The position numbers and the translations under genes are program-made. This document shows positions 8,089 to 18,993 of a stretch of DNA of 64,000 bases, in pieces. Every line of letters begins with the position of its first letter. Position 1 is the first letter of the stretch. Source of the DNA: Acidobacteriota bacterium (GTDB lineage Bacteria > Acidobacteriota > Blastocatellia > Pyrinomonadales > Pyrinomonadaceae); contig JADJBB010000021.1 in assembly GCA_016703965.1 (NCBI GenBank), forward strand, positions 62,001 through 126,000, in the 5' to 3' direction. A model generated the notes under the pieces. It was given only the letters and a program-made list of their open reading frames with translations. It was not told where the DNA came from and searched no databases.

Positions 8089-9479
8089 TTCTTTACGTTC
8101 TCCAGCGGCATGATAAATGTTTCGTTAAATGTGTCCGTTGTCCCGTCAGGCGTGACGGTGCTGACAATGTCAAAATGATTGACCTGGTCAGCCGAGCGGT
8201 TGGCCGGAACCGAAATCTCAAATTCCTGCTCGACCGAATCGCCGGCTTTGATCGCGATGGTATTTGACGGCAGGGTCATAACGGGGTCCTGTAGCCCTTG
8301 GATCTCAAGCGAGACCGTGGCGTCTGTCTTGCCGCGATTTGCCAGGATCATCCGGAAAGTGTTGTAAACACGGCCGTCATCGCCGACGCGGTACAGCGTT
8401 GCCCGGTTTGGCATAACACGGGTGAGCACGTTGTGCCGCATCGAAAAGACAACCGTCAGGGCCGACGCGTACACGATAATAATGCCGAGAACGGCGAGCC
8501 GTTTGGCGTCACGCAGGCCGATTCGGCGGTACCATTTGACGTGCTTGTCGCCCAGCAATTCGCCCTTTTCACCCCAGGCGTAGTGAACCAAGGTGTCTTT
8601 GCCAAATTTGCCCATGATCGACTTGCAGGCGTCGATGCATTCGCCGCAGTGTATGCATTCGATCTGAAACGGCGACGTGCGGATGTCGATATCCATATGG
8701 CAAATATGGACGCATTTTTTGCATTCGACGCAGATCTGCTCTGGATCACGGTATTGAACGACGAGCGTATTGTCGTCGCCGAGGATGCCCTGCAAATAGC
8801 CATACGGGCAAACGGTCGTGCAGAACTTTTGCCTTAGAAACGCAAAGTCGATAAACGTCACCAGAGTCGCCGCCGCACCTGCGATGCCGCCGGCGGTGAC
8901 AATATCCAACGAAACAAGCCGCCCGAAAAGGTCGCACGGCTCGACAAAATACGCGATAAAAACGAACGCCAGAAAGACCGAGGCGATACCCAGAACCGCG
9001 TAAACAGCCACGCGGGTTATCCATTTACGGGCCGTCATGCTCTGTTTGGCAAAGGTCTTGCTGACAAACGATTTGACCTTATTCTCAAGATTTATCGACG
9101 CCTCGCTGAATATCATCTGCGGACACAGGTATCCGCAGTAAATCCGCCCGTAAAGCATCGACGCGGCCGCGACGACAAACAATAGGAACATCAGCGAGAA
9201 AAATACGATGGCAAATTCATTGATCCAAAGCTCAAAACCCGCAAAGTAAAATCGCTCATGCGGGATGTCGAACCGCACAACATTAAAGAACGGCAGCGAA
9301 ACGAAGATCAAGAAACACCCGAGATGGATAACCCGGCGAAGGCGGTGCCAGTTGTTTTTGTCGAGTTTAAAATCCTTGTTTACGACCGGCAGCTTTTTCC
9401 GGACACGCGGTGTCGCGGCAGGTGGCGGCAGAGTGCCGATCCTATTCTCAACGGTTTCTGGTGTGGTTGCTCCGTTCAT
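8085..9479 (-). CDS. ccoG: Cytochrome c oxidase accessory protein CcoG (FixG/RdxA)
   Basis: 464 residues from the chosen ATG, which is preceded by GGGGAAGGAATCTGT. An in-frame ATG 33 bases earlier has no such site and would overlap the upstream gene. The protein has several membrane helices, the CGYLCPQ motif, a TTVCPYGYLQ segment, and a ferredoxin-like pair of 4Fe-4S motifs (CVECKKCVHICHMDID and CIHCGECIDACKSIMG). A C-terminal Ig-like domain follows. CcoG proteins reduce Cu2+ for delivery to the cbb3 oxidase. It is flanked by the SafE-like membrane protein gene upstream and the small protein and ccoI downstream, the usual fix arrangement. Confidence 0.93.
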   Translation of the reverse strand: MNGATTPETVENRIGTLPPPAATPRVRKKLPVVNKDFKLDKNNWHRLRRVIHLGCFLIFVSLPFFNVVRFDIPHERFYFAGFELWINEFAIVFFSLMFLLFVVAAASMLYGRIYCGYLCPQMIFSEASINLENKVKSFVSKTFAKQSMTARKWITRVAVYAVLGIASVFLAFVFIAYFVEPCDLFGRLVSLDIVTAGGIAGAAATLVTFIDFAFLRQKFCTTVCPYGYLQGILGDDNTLVVQYRDPEQICVECKKCVHICHMDIDIRTSPFQIECIHCGECIDACKSIMGKFGKDTLVHYAWGEKGELLGDKHVKWYRRIGLRDAKRLAVLGIIIVYASALTVVFSMRHNVLTRVMPNRATLYRVGDDGRVYNTFRMILANRGKTDATVSLEIQGLQDPVMTLPSNTIAIKAGDSVEQEFEISVPANRSADQVNHFDIVSTVTPDGTTDTFNETFIMPLENVKK

Positions 9480-9496
9480 ACAGATTCCTTCCCCGG

Positions 9497-10222
9497 TCAA
9501 TGCGTGTGGCATTCCGGAACCGCGTCAGGTGCATCGGGCTTTGCCATGACGAGCGGCATCACGCCGCGTGAGATCATGAACAGGCCGAGAAGCAAAACAC
9601 TGACCGCAGCGAGCCGACTTCCCCAACGGCTGAACTTAAAGCTGAAAGCCGACGAGAACAGACCGATCGCGAGAAGAGATCCAGCGGTGCCAAGTCCGAA
9701 TGCCATCATCGTTAATGCACCTGCAAACACTGTGCCCGTCGCCATTGACTTAAGCAGGGCCGCATAGATCAAGCCGCATGGCAGAAAACCGAGCATTAGC
9801 CCAAGCGAAAATTTGCTGCCGACCGATGTCGATGAAAACCGACTGCCAAGGGGCCGCAAGAAACGCGAGGTGTAAAGTAGCGGATTGAATTTTTGCAGGC
9901 GGCGACTCGGTATCAGGTCAAGCATAAGCAGACCGGCAATGACCATCATGACGCCGGCAACGATCGCCGCGACATTCTGGAAACCTGCCAATTGCCCTAT
10001 GAAACCAACGGTTCCGCCAAAAAGGCCGGCGGCGGCACCGAGCACCGCATAGGTTAGAATACGCCCAATATTATAGAAAATGTGAGCTAGTGCCTGCTCT
10101 GAGAATTTACGCCGACCCAGCGGTAGGCTGTATGACAGTACGATCGGCCCACACATGGAAACACAGTGCAGGCTGCTGAAAAGACCCAATGCAAATATTA
10201 CGTAAAACTCCCAGGCATTCAT
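9497..10222 (-). CDS. SafE/UreH-like integral membrane protein of the cbb3 cluster
   Basis: 241 residues with about six membrane helices, beginning MNAWEFYVIFALGLFSSLHC and CVSMCGPIVLSY. The S-x-H-C-x-x-MCGP signature marks the COG2836 sulfite exporter TauE/SafE-like family, often encoded beside ccoG/ccoI or cytochrome biogenesis genes. The conserved Cys and Met residues at the start of helix 1 suggest metal handling. In this position a role in copper or heme delivery to the oxidase is more likely than sulfite export. It stops 17 bases before the chosen ccoG start. The ribosome-binding site is weak. Confidence 0.8.
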   Translation of the reverse strand: MNAWEFYVIFALGLFSSLHCVSMCGPIVLSYSLPLGRRKFSEQALAHIFYNIGRILTYAVLGAAAGLFGGTVGFIGQLAGFQNVAAIVAGVMMVIAGLLMLDLIPSRRLQKFNPLLYTSRFLRPLGSRFSSTSVGSKFSLGLMLGFLPCGLIYAALLKSMATGTVFAGALTMMAFGLGTAGSLLAIGLFSSAFSFKFSRWGSRLAAVSVLLLGLFMISRGVMPLVMAKPDAPDAVPECHTH

Positions 10223-10290
10223 TTAGTTCACTCGTGTTCGCCACAGTTTTTCCGATCTCGACCGCTAAATATTTCGCACCTTCCCGAAAG

Positions 10291-12234
<1,944 letters not shown>

Positions 12235-12243
12235 CACGATCCT

Positions 12244-12546
12244 TTACTTGCGGAGCTTTTTGAATCCGAACGAAACCAAAATAATGATATAGATCAAGAT
12301 CAGAGCTCCGACGAAATACATGAACCAATCTGCCGTTCCGGTCGCCTTATTAAATGCCTGAACAAGCACGCCGCGGTCTGCATGGGTCGTCTCGCCGTTA
12401 CGATAAACGATCAGATAAGTCAGCATAGCGAGCGGAATCACGGCCCACGATATTTTCAGGAATAGCGGTATCGGGGTTCCCTTACGCTCTGTCATCCAAC
12501 CGCCGGCATATTCTTTGATCTCGTCTGTTTCTTTGTCGTCGTTCAT
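12244..12546 (-). CDS. Heme-less CcoP/CcoQ-like membrane subunit
   Basis: 100 residues with two membrane helices (about 28-45 and 72-94). The stretch GGWMTERKGTPIPLFLKISW resembles the membrane-anchor region of cbb3 subunit CcoP, but there is no CxxCH motif, so the diheme part of CcoP is absent. GGAGACTGAA precedes the ATG. It follows ccoO by 17 bases. The simplest reading is a reduced CcoP or an enlarged CcoQ that stabilises the oxidase while electrons come from another cytochrome, probably the heptaheme protein encoded upstream. Confidence 0.7.
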   Translation of the reverse strand: MNDDKETDEIKEYAGGWMTERKGTPIPLFLKISWAVIPLAMLTYLIVYRNGETTHADRGVLVQAFNKATGTADWFMYFVGALILIYIIILVSFGFKKLRK

Positions 12547-12563
12547 TTCAGTCTCCGTTAGAT

Positions 12564-13133
12564 CTATTTTTCGTAATCGTTATCCGGCCGCCAGTTTTTT
12601 GCTCGTCCGAGCGTCTGCATATAAGCGACCAACGCGTCCAGTTCCTCAGGATTATTGGCGATCCACGGGAACGGCGGCATTATAGAACCCGGAACGAGAT
12701 CGGCAGGATTGCGGAAATGGGCTTTGTGCCACTGAGCATTATATTTGCCGCCGACGCGTGCGAGATCCGGCCCTGTCCGTTTGGTTCCAAACATATGAGG
12801 GTTGTCATAAACAAATTCATCGGGTGTCGAGATCGGTGCGTCAACGCCACGCCAGCCGTAACGTTTCGTATCGGCCAACAGCGTTCGGACCTGCTGCGTG
12901 TGACAATACCAGCAGCCCTCACGGATATAGATAGCCCTGCCTTTTTGCTCTTGTTCATTTAATTGAACGAGTTTGCCCGTCGGCCCATTGCCCGTGTCGT
13001 TGTTCTCAAACGGCGTAGTCCAGCTTTGGTCGATCAACGGTGGAGCGACCGTCGTAAGCAACCCGCCGATAAAAAACATCACGAGTGCGGCGGCGACAAA
13101 AAATACGGCGTTGTAATCAGCTTTTTGAAACAT
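12564..13133 (-). CDS. ccoO: cbb3-type cytochrome c oxidase monoheme subunit II (CcoO/FixO)
   Basis: 189 residues from the ATG behind TGGAGGATTCT; an in-frame ATG four codons upstream is a poorer start. One N-terminal membrane helix (about 10-32) anchors a periplasmic cytochrome c domain. It has a CWYCH heme site at residues 74-78, the conserved TQQVRTLLADTKRYGW segment, and PGSIMPPFPW with a likely axial Met. CcoO passes electrons from the cytochrome c donor to the CcoN catalytic subunit encoded directly upstream. Confidence 0.94.
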   Translation of the reverse strand: MFQKADYNAVFFVAAALVMFFIGGLLTTVAPPLIDQSWTTPFENNDTGNGPTGKLVQLNEQEQKGRAIYIREGCWYCHTQQVRTLLADTKRYGWRGVDAPISTPDEFVYDNPHMFGTKRTGPDLARVGGKYNAQWHKAHFRNPADLVPGSIMPPFPWIANNPEELDALVAYMQTLGRAKNWRPDNDYEK

Positions 13134-13166
13134 AGAATCCTCCAAATGCGGTCCTTCTCCCAGCCG

Positions 13167-14597
13167 TTAGGCTGCCGCGGGTTGAGCCTCCACCGTATGT
13201 CCCTTTGCCCCGACGATCGTTGCGAGCACGTTGTATGCGAATGCCACGATCCCGCCGAACATCAGCACGCCCGAAGCGAGCCGTGTGTGCCAGATCGGCT
13301 TAAGGGCGATGACTGTGTCGATAAATGGGATCGACGGGTTGTTCCACTGCCATCCCTGCCAGAACCCGCCGAGCCACAGCGTGACAAAAAAGCCGAGGCC
13401 TCCGATCAGGAACAGCCAGAAGCTCCAGTTCGCCAACGATTTGGAGTATAACTCCGTGTTAAAAACGAGCGGTACGATGTGATACGCACCGGCTATCGCG
13501 AAGAACGAAAACGCTCCCAAAACCGCCATATGAGCGTGTCCGGGTATCCAGTCGGTCTTCGATACGATCGCACTTACCGCTCTGAGGCTGTGCATCGGTC
13601 CCTGGAAGCAGGTAAGCAGGTAAAACACGACGCCTGACATCAGGAACTTCAAAGATACGTTGTCCCTGAGTTGATGCCATTGCCCCTTCATCGTTGCAAA
13701 AAAGTTATAGACAGCCGCCCATACAGGAACCAACAGCATCACGGAAAATACGATCGTGATCGTCTGCAGCCACTGCGAGATCGGCCCATGAAGCATGTGA
13801 TGGGCTCCGGTCCAGACGTAGACAAATGCCAGCGACCAGAACCCGACCATCGAGAGCTTGTGATTATACAGCGGTGTGTTTGAGGACTTTGGAATGAAGT
13901 AATACGCGATCGCCAATCCGACCGGCGTAAAGATCAAACCGACCGCGTTGTGGACATACATCCAGTTCAGATTTGCCTGGTTAACACCGGTAGTAAAGAG
14001 CGTTGCAAAATTTCCGGTCAGATACACGAATGCCGTCCAAAGGATCGTACCCATCGCATACCAGAGCGAAACATACATCGCTTTGTATTTGCGATTCGCG
14101 ATCGTCATGAAGATGTTCGCACCGAACATCAGCCAGGCAACTACGACAAGTACGTCAAGCGGCATGGGAAGCTCGGCGTATTCCCAACCCTGGTTCCATC
14201 CCATCACCAACGAGACGACCGCGCCGAGGATGATCACATTCCATAAAACACCTGTGGCTAACCCGAGTTTTTCACTCCAGATCTTTACGCCGCAAAGCCT
14301 CGGTACGATGTAATACATTAGTCCCATGTCGCAGGCCAGCAGCCAGCCGAAGAGCATGCCGTTGACGTGTAGCGGCCGCATGCGCCCATATGTCAGTTCT
14401 GGAATCGTTCCGAGAAATGTCGGCATCACGAATTTGGCCGCGATGATCAAAGCCACGATCCCGACTATGAAGAAATACGCGATCGAACTTATTAGGAACA
14501 GCTTCACTGTCGTGTCCTCATGCGAGGACTCCAAATTACCGGCTGATACCGCGACCGGTATCTCACCGGCGTCTTGAATTGTTTCTTCTTTTTGCAT
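13167..14597 (-). CDS. ccoN: cbb3-type cytochrome c oxidase catalytic subunit I (CcoN/FixN)
   Basis: About 476 residues with roughly twelve membrane helices. The heme-copper ligands are visible: His in RPLHVNGMLFGW for low-spin heme b, YVHNAVGLIF and TGAHHMLHGP for CuB, and WIPGHAHMAVLG for the two hemes on helix X. The subunit reduces O2 to water with high affinity and pumps protons. GGAGACGAT precedes the ATG at 14597; the longer reading from 14612 is less likely. It lies between the heptaheme cytochrome gene and ccoO. Confidence 0.95.
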   Translation of the reverse strand: MQKEETIQDAGEIPVAVSAGNLESSHEDTTVKLFLISSIAYFFIVGIVALIIAAKFVMPTFLGTIPELTYGRMRPLHVNGMLFGWLLACDMGLMYYIVPRLCGVKIWSEKLGLATGVLWNVIILGAVVSLVMGWNQGWEYAELPMPLDVLVVVAWLMFGANIFMTIANRKYKAMYVSLWYAMGTILWTAFVYLTGNFATLFTTGVNQANLNWMYVHNAVGLIFTPVGLAIAYYFIPKSSNTPLYNHKLSMVGFWSLAFVYVWTGAHHMLHGPISQWLQTITIVFSVMLLVPVWAAVYNFFATMKGQWHQLRDNVSLKFLMSGVVFYLLTCFQGPMHSLRAVSAIVSKTDWIPGHAHMAVLGAFSFFAIAGAYHIVPLVFNTELYSKSLANWSFWLFLIGGLGFFVTLWLGGFWQGWQWNNPSIPFIDTVIALKPIWHTRLASGVLMFGGIVAFAYNVLATIVGAKGHTVEAQPAAA

Positions 14598-14615
14598 ATC
14601 GTCTCCGTTCAAAAC

Positions 14616-16454
14616 CTAGTGCCCCGTAGCGAACAAGTTCATAGCCAGTACGTCTTTTTTGCCTGCGTTCAGGCTCCGGATGTAGTTCACGAGGTCGCCA
14701 ACATCATTTTTTGTCAGGCCGTAATCGATCCACGGCGGCATAGCGCTTCCCTGTACACCATAAAGGATGGACTCGAACAGCCGCCGATCCGTGGCATTAC
14801 TTACAAACTGTGAGTTGAGCAAATTGCGTGGCCGCGGCAGGATGTCGAGCGAATTGGGGCCTTTGCCGTCCGCCTTTCGGCCGTGGCAACCGGTGCATCG
14901 CATCAAATATGCCTGTTCACCGCGAGCTATAGATTCCGTCGACATTGGCACGGGATTCTGTTCAGGCACATCACGCGGTTTGATTTCGCGGCGAGCATCT
15001 TTTGTAAAGCTCTGATTGATGTATGCGAGCACACCTTTTATCTGCTCGTCATTCAGAACTTTCCCCCATGCCGGCATCGATGTACCAGCCACTCCGTTCT
15101 TAATCGAGTTCGCCAAACGTTCGTCTGTCTTGCTATTCATAAACCCGGCGTTCGTAAAATCACGCGGATAGGGATCGAGGTAGGTCGAGATCATACCGTG
15201 GCCGTCTCCGTTTTGGCCGTGGCACCTGATGCAGAGACTTTGGTAGATCTCCTGCGGGTTATTCAGTGTCGGGGCCTTGTTAAGGCTCAATAGATACGCT
15301 GTCATCGACTTATAGTCACCGTCCGAGAAGGCAAAGGTCGGCATTATCGAATCGGGAATAACCGAACGCGGATCCTTAAAGTGGGCGATGATCCACTTTT
15401 CATCCTTCATCAGCCCTTCGAATGACAGATCAGGTGCGATCCCGCCGTCTTTATCACCGATCTTATGACAGGCGGCACACGCCCTTTCATTTATGAGTTG
15501 CTCGCCCGTCTTGGCCAAATCTCCAGAAACAGGAACGTTCGAAGTGGTTGCGGCAGTCGACGGTGTCGGCGGTGCCTGACCTTTGTTGAGTGTCGCCCGA
15601 TAGCGGTCGAGTGTGGTTTCCGAATAATTAAAGCCCCGACGGCTCTTGAGGAACGTGACCAAAGCTCTAACCTCGTCATCATTGAGGTTAAATTTCGGCA
15701 TGAATGATGTCGCGCTATTGGCACGCGGGTCAACGACTGATTCCCACAGGTAATCGATCTTCCACTTCTTGCCGACGTCCGATAGGTCAGGGCCAAGCGT
15801 TCCGTTTGAGATACCCTCGATACGATGACAGCCGTAGCAGTTTTTTTGAATGAACAACTCGCGGCCCTTGTTTACGAGTGGCGTGCTTTTGAAATCTTTG
15901 TCGGTGTGGCACTGAGCACAGTTTGCCTGCATGAACTCTTTGCCTTTGAGCTTGTCTTTGAAATCTACCCGCCAGTTTTCCTGGGTCACATAACCGAGCA
16001 TCGGTTCCGGCCAGAATTCATCTTCGCCGTGGGCGAAAAACTCCTTCAATCCCCGGCCTTGCCCGTCGTGGCAAACGGTACAGCCTATATCTGAGAATTT
16101 ATGCCGGCGTTCCCATTTACCGTCCACGAGTTTGTCACCAAGTTCCTCAGAGAAAGGATGCGATTTGTAGGGGTGCGGTGAGTCCTTGAACCGCGGATCG
16201 TCGGACGCGATGTGACACGTCGTACATCGATCAACGCGCTCACTGCCAAATTGGGTCACGATGATCTGCTCGATCTTAGGGCTGCGTCCGGCTATCGCCT
16301 CACGTTCGGCATCGGTTTTTGCCAATGTGCGTGCCTGATCGAAATATGATGTTTGATAGTTTTCCCATTTATGGAAAAACTGCTGATAAAATACGAGTCC
16401 ATGTACGACCAGGATCGCAATGCTCGCAACTGCCAGTGATAAACGCATCTTCAT
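14616..16454 (-). CDS. Membrane-anchored heptaheme cytochrome c of the bc-cbb3 cluster
   Basis: 612 residues with an uncleaved-looking N-terminal hydrophobic segment (LAVASIAILVVHGLVFY) that probably anchors it in the membrane. Seven CxxCH sites are visible, near residues 77, 125, 179, 206, 326, 408 and 520. The last four each lie in a class-I cytochrome c fold with a Met-containing segment (SFMPKF, SIMPTF, TSMPAWG, SAMPPWIDYG). The protein looks like a multiheme N-terminal module fused to four mono-heme domains. It lies between cytochrome b and ccoN, where c1, a carrier cytochrome and CcoP would be expected and are missing. It probably carries electrons from the Rieske/cytochrome b complex straight to CcoO/CcoN. 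The role is inferred from position. Confidence 0.88.
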   Translation of the reverse strand: MKMRLSLAVASIAILVVHGLVFYQQFFHKWENYQTSYFDQARTLAKTDAEREAIAGRSPKIEQIIVTQFGSERVDRCTTCHIASDDPRFKDSPHPYKSHPFSEELGDKLVDGKWERRHKFSDIGCTVCHDGQGRGLKEFFAHGEDEFWPEPMLGYVTQENWRVDFKDKLKGKEFMQANCAQCHTDKDFKSTPLVNKGRELFIQKNCYGCHRIEGISNGTLGPDLSDVGKKWKIDYLWESVVDPRANSATSFMPKFNLNDDEVRALVTFLKSRRGFNYSETTLDRYRATLNKGQAPPTPSTAATTSNVPVSGDLAKTGEQLINERACAACHKIGDKDGGIAPDLSFEGLMKDEKWIIAHFKDPRSVIPDSIMPTFAFSDGDYKSMTAYLLSLNKAPTLNNPQEIYQSLCIRCHGQNGDGHGMISTYLDPYPRDFTNAGFMNSKTDERLANSIKNGVAGTSMPAWGKVLNDEQIKGVLAYINQSFTKDARREIKPRDVPEQNPVPMSTESIARGEQAYLMRCTGCHGRKADGKGPNSLDILPRPRNLLNSQFVSNATDRRLFESILYGVQGSAMPPWIDYGLTKNDVGDLVNYIRSLNAGKKDVLAMNLFATGH

Positions 16455-16475
16455 ACCATCAATCCTCGATCCGTT

Positions 16476-17765
16476 CTAAAACGGCGACACAAACTCCCAA
16501 TTCTGACCCCGGAAAAAGGTTCCGATAATAATGAGGACAATATTGACGACCACGAACGTCCCAAAGAGCGTGTTCGCCAGCAGCCGTTCGCGCGAGAACC
16601 ATAGGCCTATGCCTTTTTGTGCCCTATCAAAATATGGCACGAGAAACAGGATCAGTACCTCGATAGCCGGTATCCCGACTCCGCCCCAGAATGCTGAGTA
16701 GCTGACCATCTCCTGCAGGCCGAGAAAATACCACGGTGCTTTTGCAGGATTTGGTGGATGAAGTACGTTGACCGGCTCTTCGAGCGGAGCGTTAAAGAAA
16801 TATGACACTGCCAGCACGCCAAAGATGGTCAGGATAAGAACGAAAAGTTCGGCAAGCAGCAGGTTTGGATAGCTATAAACCGAATTATCCGGTACGTTGC
16901 CAACCTTAGTGAATGGCCCACGAACCACACCCTGCACACCGTAACGTTTCTTTTCAATAAGATTGATCGCTCCGGGCAAGGCCAGCTCCTGCGGTGGTGC
17001 GGGATCGACGACGATATCCGATGCCACAGGACGCGAAAGCCCGCCGTCTTTGCGGATCCGCCAGAAGTGGATCGCGATCATTGTCACCATAGCTATAGGC
17101 AACACCGCGACATGCAGAACATAGAAGCGAAGCAGGGCTTCTTGCCCTACGGTCGTATCACCGAGTAGTAAAAATCTGATCTGTTCGCCAAACACAGGAG
17201 CATAGCCTGCAATAGCGGTTCCAACAGTGATCGCCCAGAACGCAAGCTGGTCCCACGGGAGCAGATAACCCGTAAAGCTAAGAAAGAGTGTCAGAAGAAA
17301 TAGCCCAACGCCCAATACCCAGTTGAATTCACGCGGTTTCTTATACGAGCCAGTGAAGAATACGCGGCACATATGCAGAAAGACGGCAGCGACCATCCCG
17401 TGCGCAGACCACCGGTGCATGTTCCGCAAAAAATCTCCGAAGGCGACCGAGCCCCGCAGATCAAGCATTCGGTCATACGCCTGAGTTGTAGATGGAACGT
17501 AATAGAACATCAGCAACACGCCAGTCACCGTCAATATAAGGAAGAGGAATAAGCTAATGAGCCCCAAACCCATCGTGAACCACGGCCGCAGCGTGTTCTT
17601 ATGGACCTTGACCGGGTGCATATGCAGAAAGAAATTTGTGAAGCTCGTCTGCGATCGCCCCAGATCCGTATGCGGGAGATTATGCCGAAAAACCGAGGAC
17701 CAAACGGCTGCCGGCATGTTTCGGATCACGCTCAATATGTTCTTTGTCTGGCTAGTGTCGCTCAT
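16476..17765 (-). CDS. petB: Cytochrome b of a Rieske/cytochrome b (bc-type) complex
   Basis: 429 residues with about eight membrane helices. HRWSAHGMVAAVFLHMCRVF holds heme-ligand histidines of helix II, and FYVLHVAVLPIAMVTMIAIH holds those of helix IV. The C-terminal half includes the PxxW-type region (NPAKAPWYFLGLQEM) of subunit IV, so the gene is a single-chain cytochrome b/b6-IV. It oxidises quinol together with the Rieske protein. The ATG at 17765 overlaps the Rieske stop as ATGA; a further in-frame ATG at 17777 would add four residues and a longer overlap. The heptaheme cytochrome gene follows. Confidence 0.93.
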   Translation of the reverse strand: MSDTSQTKNILSVIRNMPAAVWSSVFRHNLPHTDLGRSQTSFTNFFLHMHPVKVHKNTLRPWFTMGLGLISLFLFLILTVTGVLLMFYYVPSTTQAYDRMLDLRGSVAFGDFLRNMHRWSAHGMVAAVFLHMCRVFFTGSYKKPREFNWVLGVGLFLLTLFLSFTGYLLPWDQLAFWAITVGTAIAGYAPVFGEQIRFLLLGDTTVGQEALLRFYVLHVAVLPIAMVTMIAIHFWRIRKDGGLSRPVASDIVVDPAPPQELALPGAINLIEKKRYGVQGVVRGPFTKVGNVPDNSVYSYPNLLLAELFVLILTIFGVLAVSYFFNAPLEEPVNVLHPPNPAKAPWYFLGLQEMVSYSAFWGGVGIPAIEVLILFLVPYFDRAQKGIGLWFSRERLLANTLFGTFVVVNIVLIIIGTFFRGQNWEFVSPF

Positions 17766-18250
17766 ACGGTAAACCATTTCCCAGCTTTGATCTCTTTACT
17801 CTTATCGACCTCAAGCTCGCCATTTGGAGCAAGAGATAGCTCGAACCATGGCAATGCCTTAGGTGCCGGACCGCCGGTCACGTTGCCATCTTGGTCGTAA
17901 CGCGAACCGTGGCACGGACACGCAAATCCGGTGTCCGCGACGCCAACGATGCACCCGAGGTGTGTGCAGGTGGTTGAGATCGCGGCCATCTTATCGCCCT
18001 CACGAATGACGGCTATCTTCTGCGTACCGAGAGCGATCCGTGTCCCCGGAGGAAATTCGTCCGGCGTTCCGATACTAAATCTCATCGGTTGGCCGTAAGT
18101 CGCCCGCGGCTTGATAAAGACCAGATTCGAGAAGACAGTAACGATCGCCGAGCCAAAGAGCCCCATTGTCGTCAACCAAGCCAATACCTTTCGCCGCGAG
18201 ATCGGCTCGCCGACCTCAGTTGTGTTGCGAGCGTCATTTTTTTCGCTCAT
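17762..18250 (-). CDS. petA: Rieske [2Fe-2S] iron-sulfur subunit
   Basis: 162 residues with an N-terminal twin-arginine-like and hydrophobic anchor (SRRKVLAWLTTMGLFG). The cluster-binding boxes are intact: CTHLGC at 95-100 and CPCHGS at 111-116. This gives ligands Cys95, His97, Cys111 and His114 and a Cys100-Cys113 disulfide. It accepts electrons from quinol at the cytochrome b Qo site and hands them to the c-type cytochrome. GGAGGACATAAATA precedes the ATG. It overlaps the CcoS-like gene at its start and cytochrome b at its end, indicating one transcript. Confidence 0.95.
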   Translation of the reverse strand: MSEKNDARNTTEVGEPISRRKVLAWLTTMGLFGSAIVTVFSNLVFIKPRATYGQPMRFSIGTPDEFPPGTRIALGTQKIAVIREGDKMAAISTTCTHLGCIVGVADTGFACPCHGSRYDQDGNVTGGPAPKALPWFELSLAPNGELEVDKSKEIKAGKWFTV

Positions 18251-18425
18251 TATTTATGTCCTCCTCAACCTTGCCCGCTGATTCTTCAACATCGGACCAA
18301 AAAACCTGATATTTTGCCTCTTCGATATCCTTAAAATAGTCCCGTTTTACTGCAAATATGAATATCAGCACTGATGCCCCGCCCATCAATAAACTGGCTA
18401 TGATCGCGATCCAAGTAAGTATCAT
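18234..18425 (-). CDS. ccoS: CcoS/FixS-like oxidase maturation protein
   Basis: 63 residues: one N-terminal helix (MILTWIAIIASLLMGGASV) leading to IFIFAVKRDYFKDIEEAKYQ and a charged tail. The pattern of a helix followed by FxxAVKxxxFxDxE is that of CcoS, which is needed to put heme and copper into cbb3 oxidase. It is the first gene of the operon and overlaps the Rieske gene by 17 bases. No clear ribosome-binding site precedes its ATG. The family call rests on this short signature and on the context. Confidence 0.72.
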   Translation of the reverse strand: MILTWIAIIASLLMGGASVLIFIFAVKRDYFKDIEEAKYQVFWSDVEESAGKVEEDINNERKK

Positions 18426-18476
18426 TTCGTTAAGTTTGCCCGGGGAGCCTACTGTAGGGAAGGTCGGTTCCCCTTG

Positions 18477-18887
18477 TTATCCACTTCCGACGTTGTACTC
18501 CGCGAAATCAGCAATCGTGCTGCCCTTTAAGTGCGTGACCAGATCGTCACGTATCCGTTTCCATTCACCGCAGAATGAACACGCCGGCGTTTCGTCCCGT
18601 GAATTGCAGAGAATGCACTCGTCCAGATAGGGATCCTGATCGAGAGCGCTAAAAACATCCCAGAGCGTTATCTCGTGCGGGTCACGGCCGAGCAAATATC
18701 CTCCGTGAACACCTTTGACCGACTGAACAATACGGTGCCGCCGCAATTCCCCAAGCAGCTTTCTCAAAAACTCGGGCGGTATATTCTCGCCGGCAGCGAT
18801 CTCGTTCAATCCGCATAGGCGTAGGTCAGTCCGCGCCAAATACGCTAATGCCTTAATCCCGTACCCCGTGCCTTTTGAAAAGACCAT
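18477..18887 (-). CDS. Rrf2-family transcription regulator with four-cysteine cluster motif
   Basis: 136 residues. The N-terminal winged helix (MVFSKGTGYGIKALAYLA... with LRKLLGELRRHRIVQSVKG and HGGYLL) is typical of Rrf2/IscR/NsrR regulators. The C-terminal part has Cys91, Cys94, Cys103 and Cys106 (CILCNSRDETPACSFC), a denser arrangement than the usual three cysteines, likely to bind an Fe-S cluster or zinc. It lies 51 bases upstream of the respiratory operon in the same direction, and divergently from the PAS-LuxR gene. It probably senses oxygen, NO or redox state and controls the operon. The signal is inferred. Confidence 0.9.
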   Translation of the reverse strand: MVFSKGTGYGIKALAYLARTDLRLCGLNEIAAGENIPPEFLRKLLGELRRHRIVQSVKGVHGGYLLGRDPHEITLWDVFSALDQDPYLDECILCNSRDETPACSFCGEWKRIRDDLVTHLKGSTIADFAEYNVGSG

Positions 18888-18923
18888 CCGCTTATGCCCA
18901 GAAAGTGGATTATTTTCTCCGCT

Positions 18924-18939
18924 TTAATATTTGTATTAA
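18924..18939. promoter_or_regulatory. Palindromic candidate operator between rrf2-like and PAS-LuxR genes
   Basis: TTAATATTTGTATTAA is a perfect 6-4-6 inverted repeat in the 106-bp divergent spacer. Both neighbours are DNA-binding regulators, so either could bind here and control both promoters. It resembles Rrf2- or FNR-type boxes loosely but matches no consensus exactly. Confidence 0.45.
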
Positions 18940-18993
18940 TTGGGTTTGTCGGACAATAATTACTTCGAATCATTTTTTTGATTACTTTGACCA

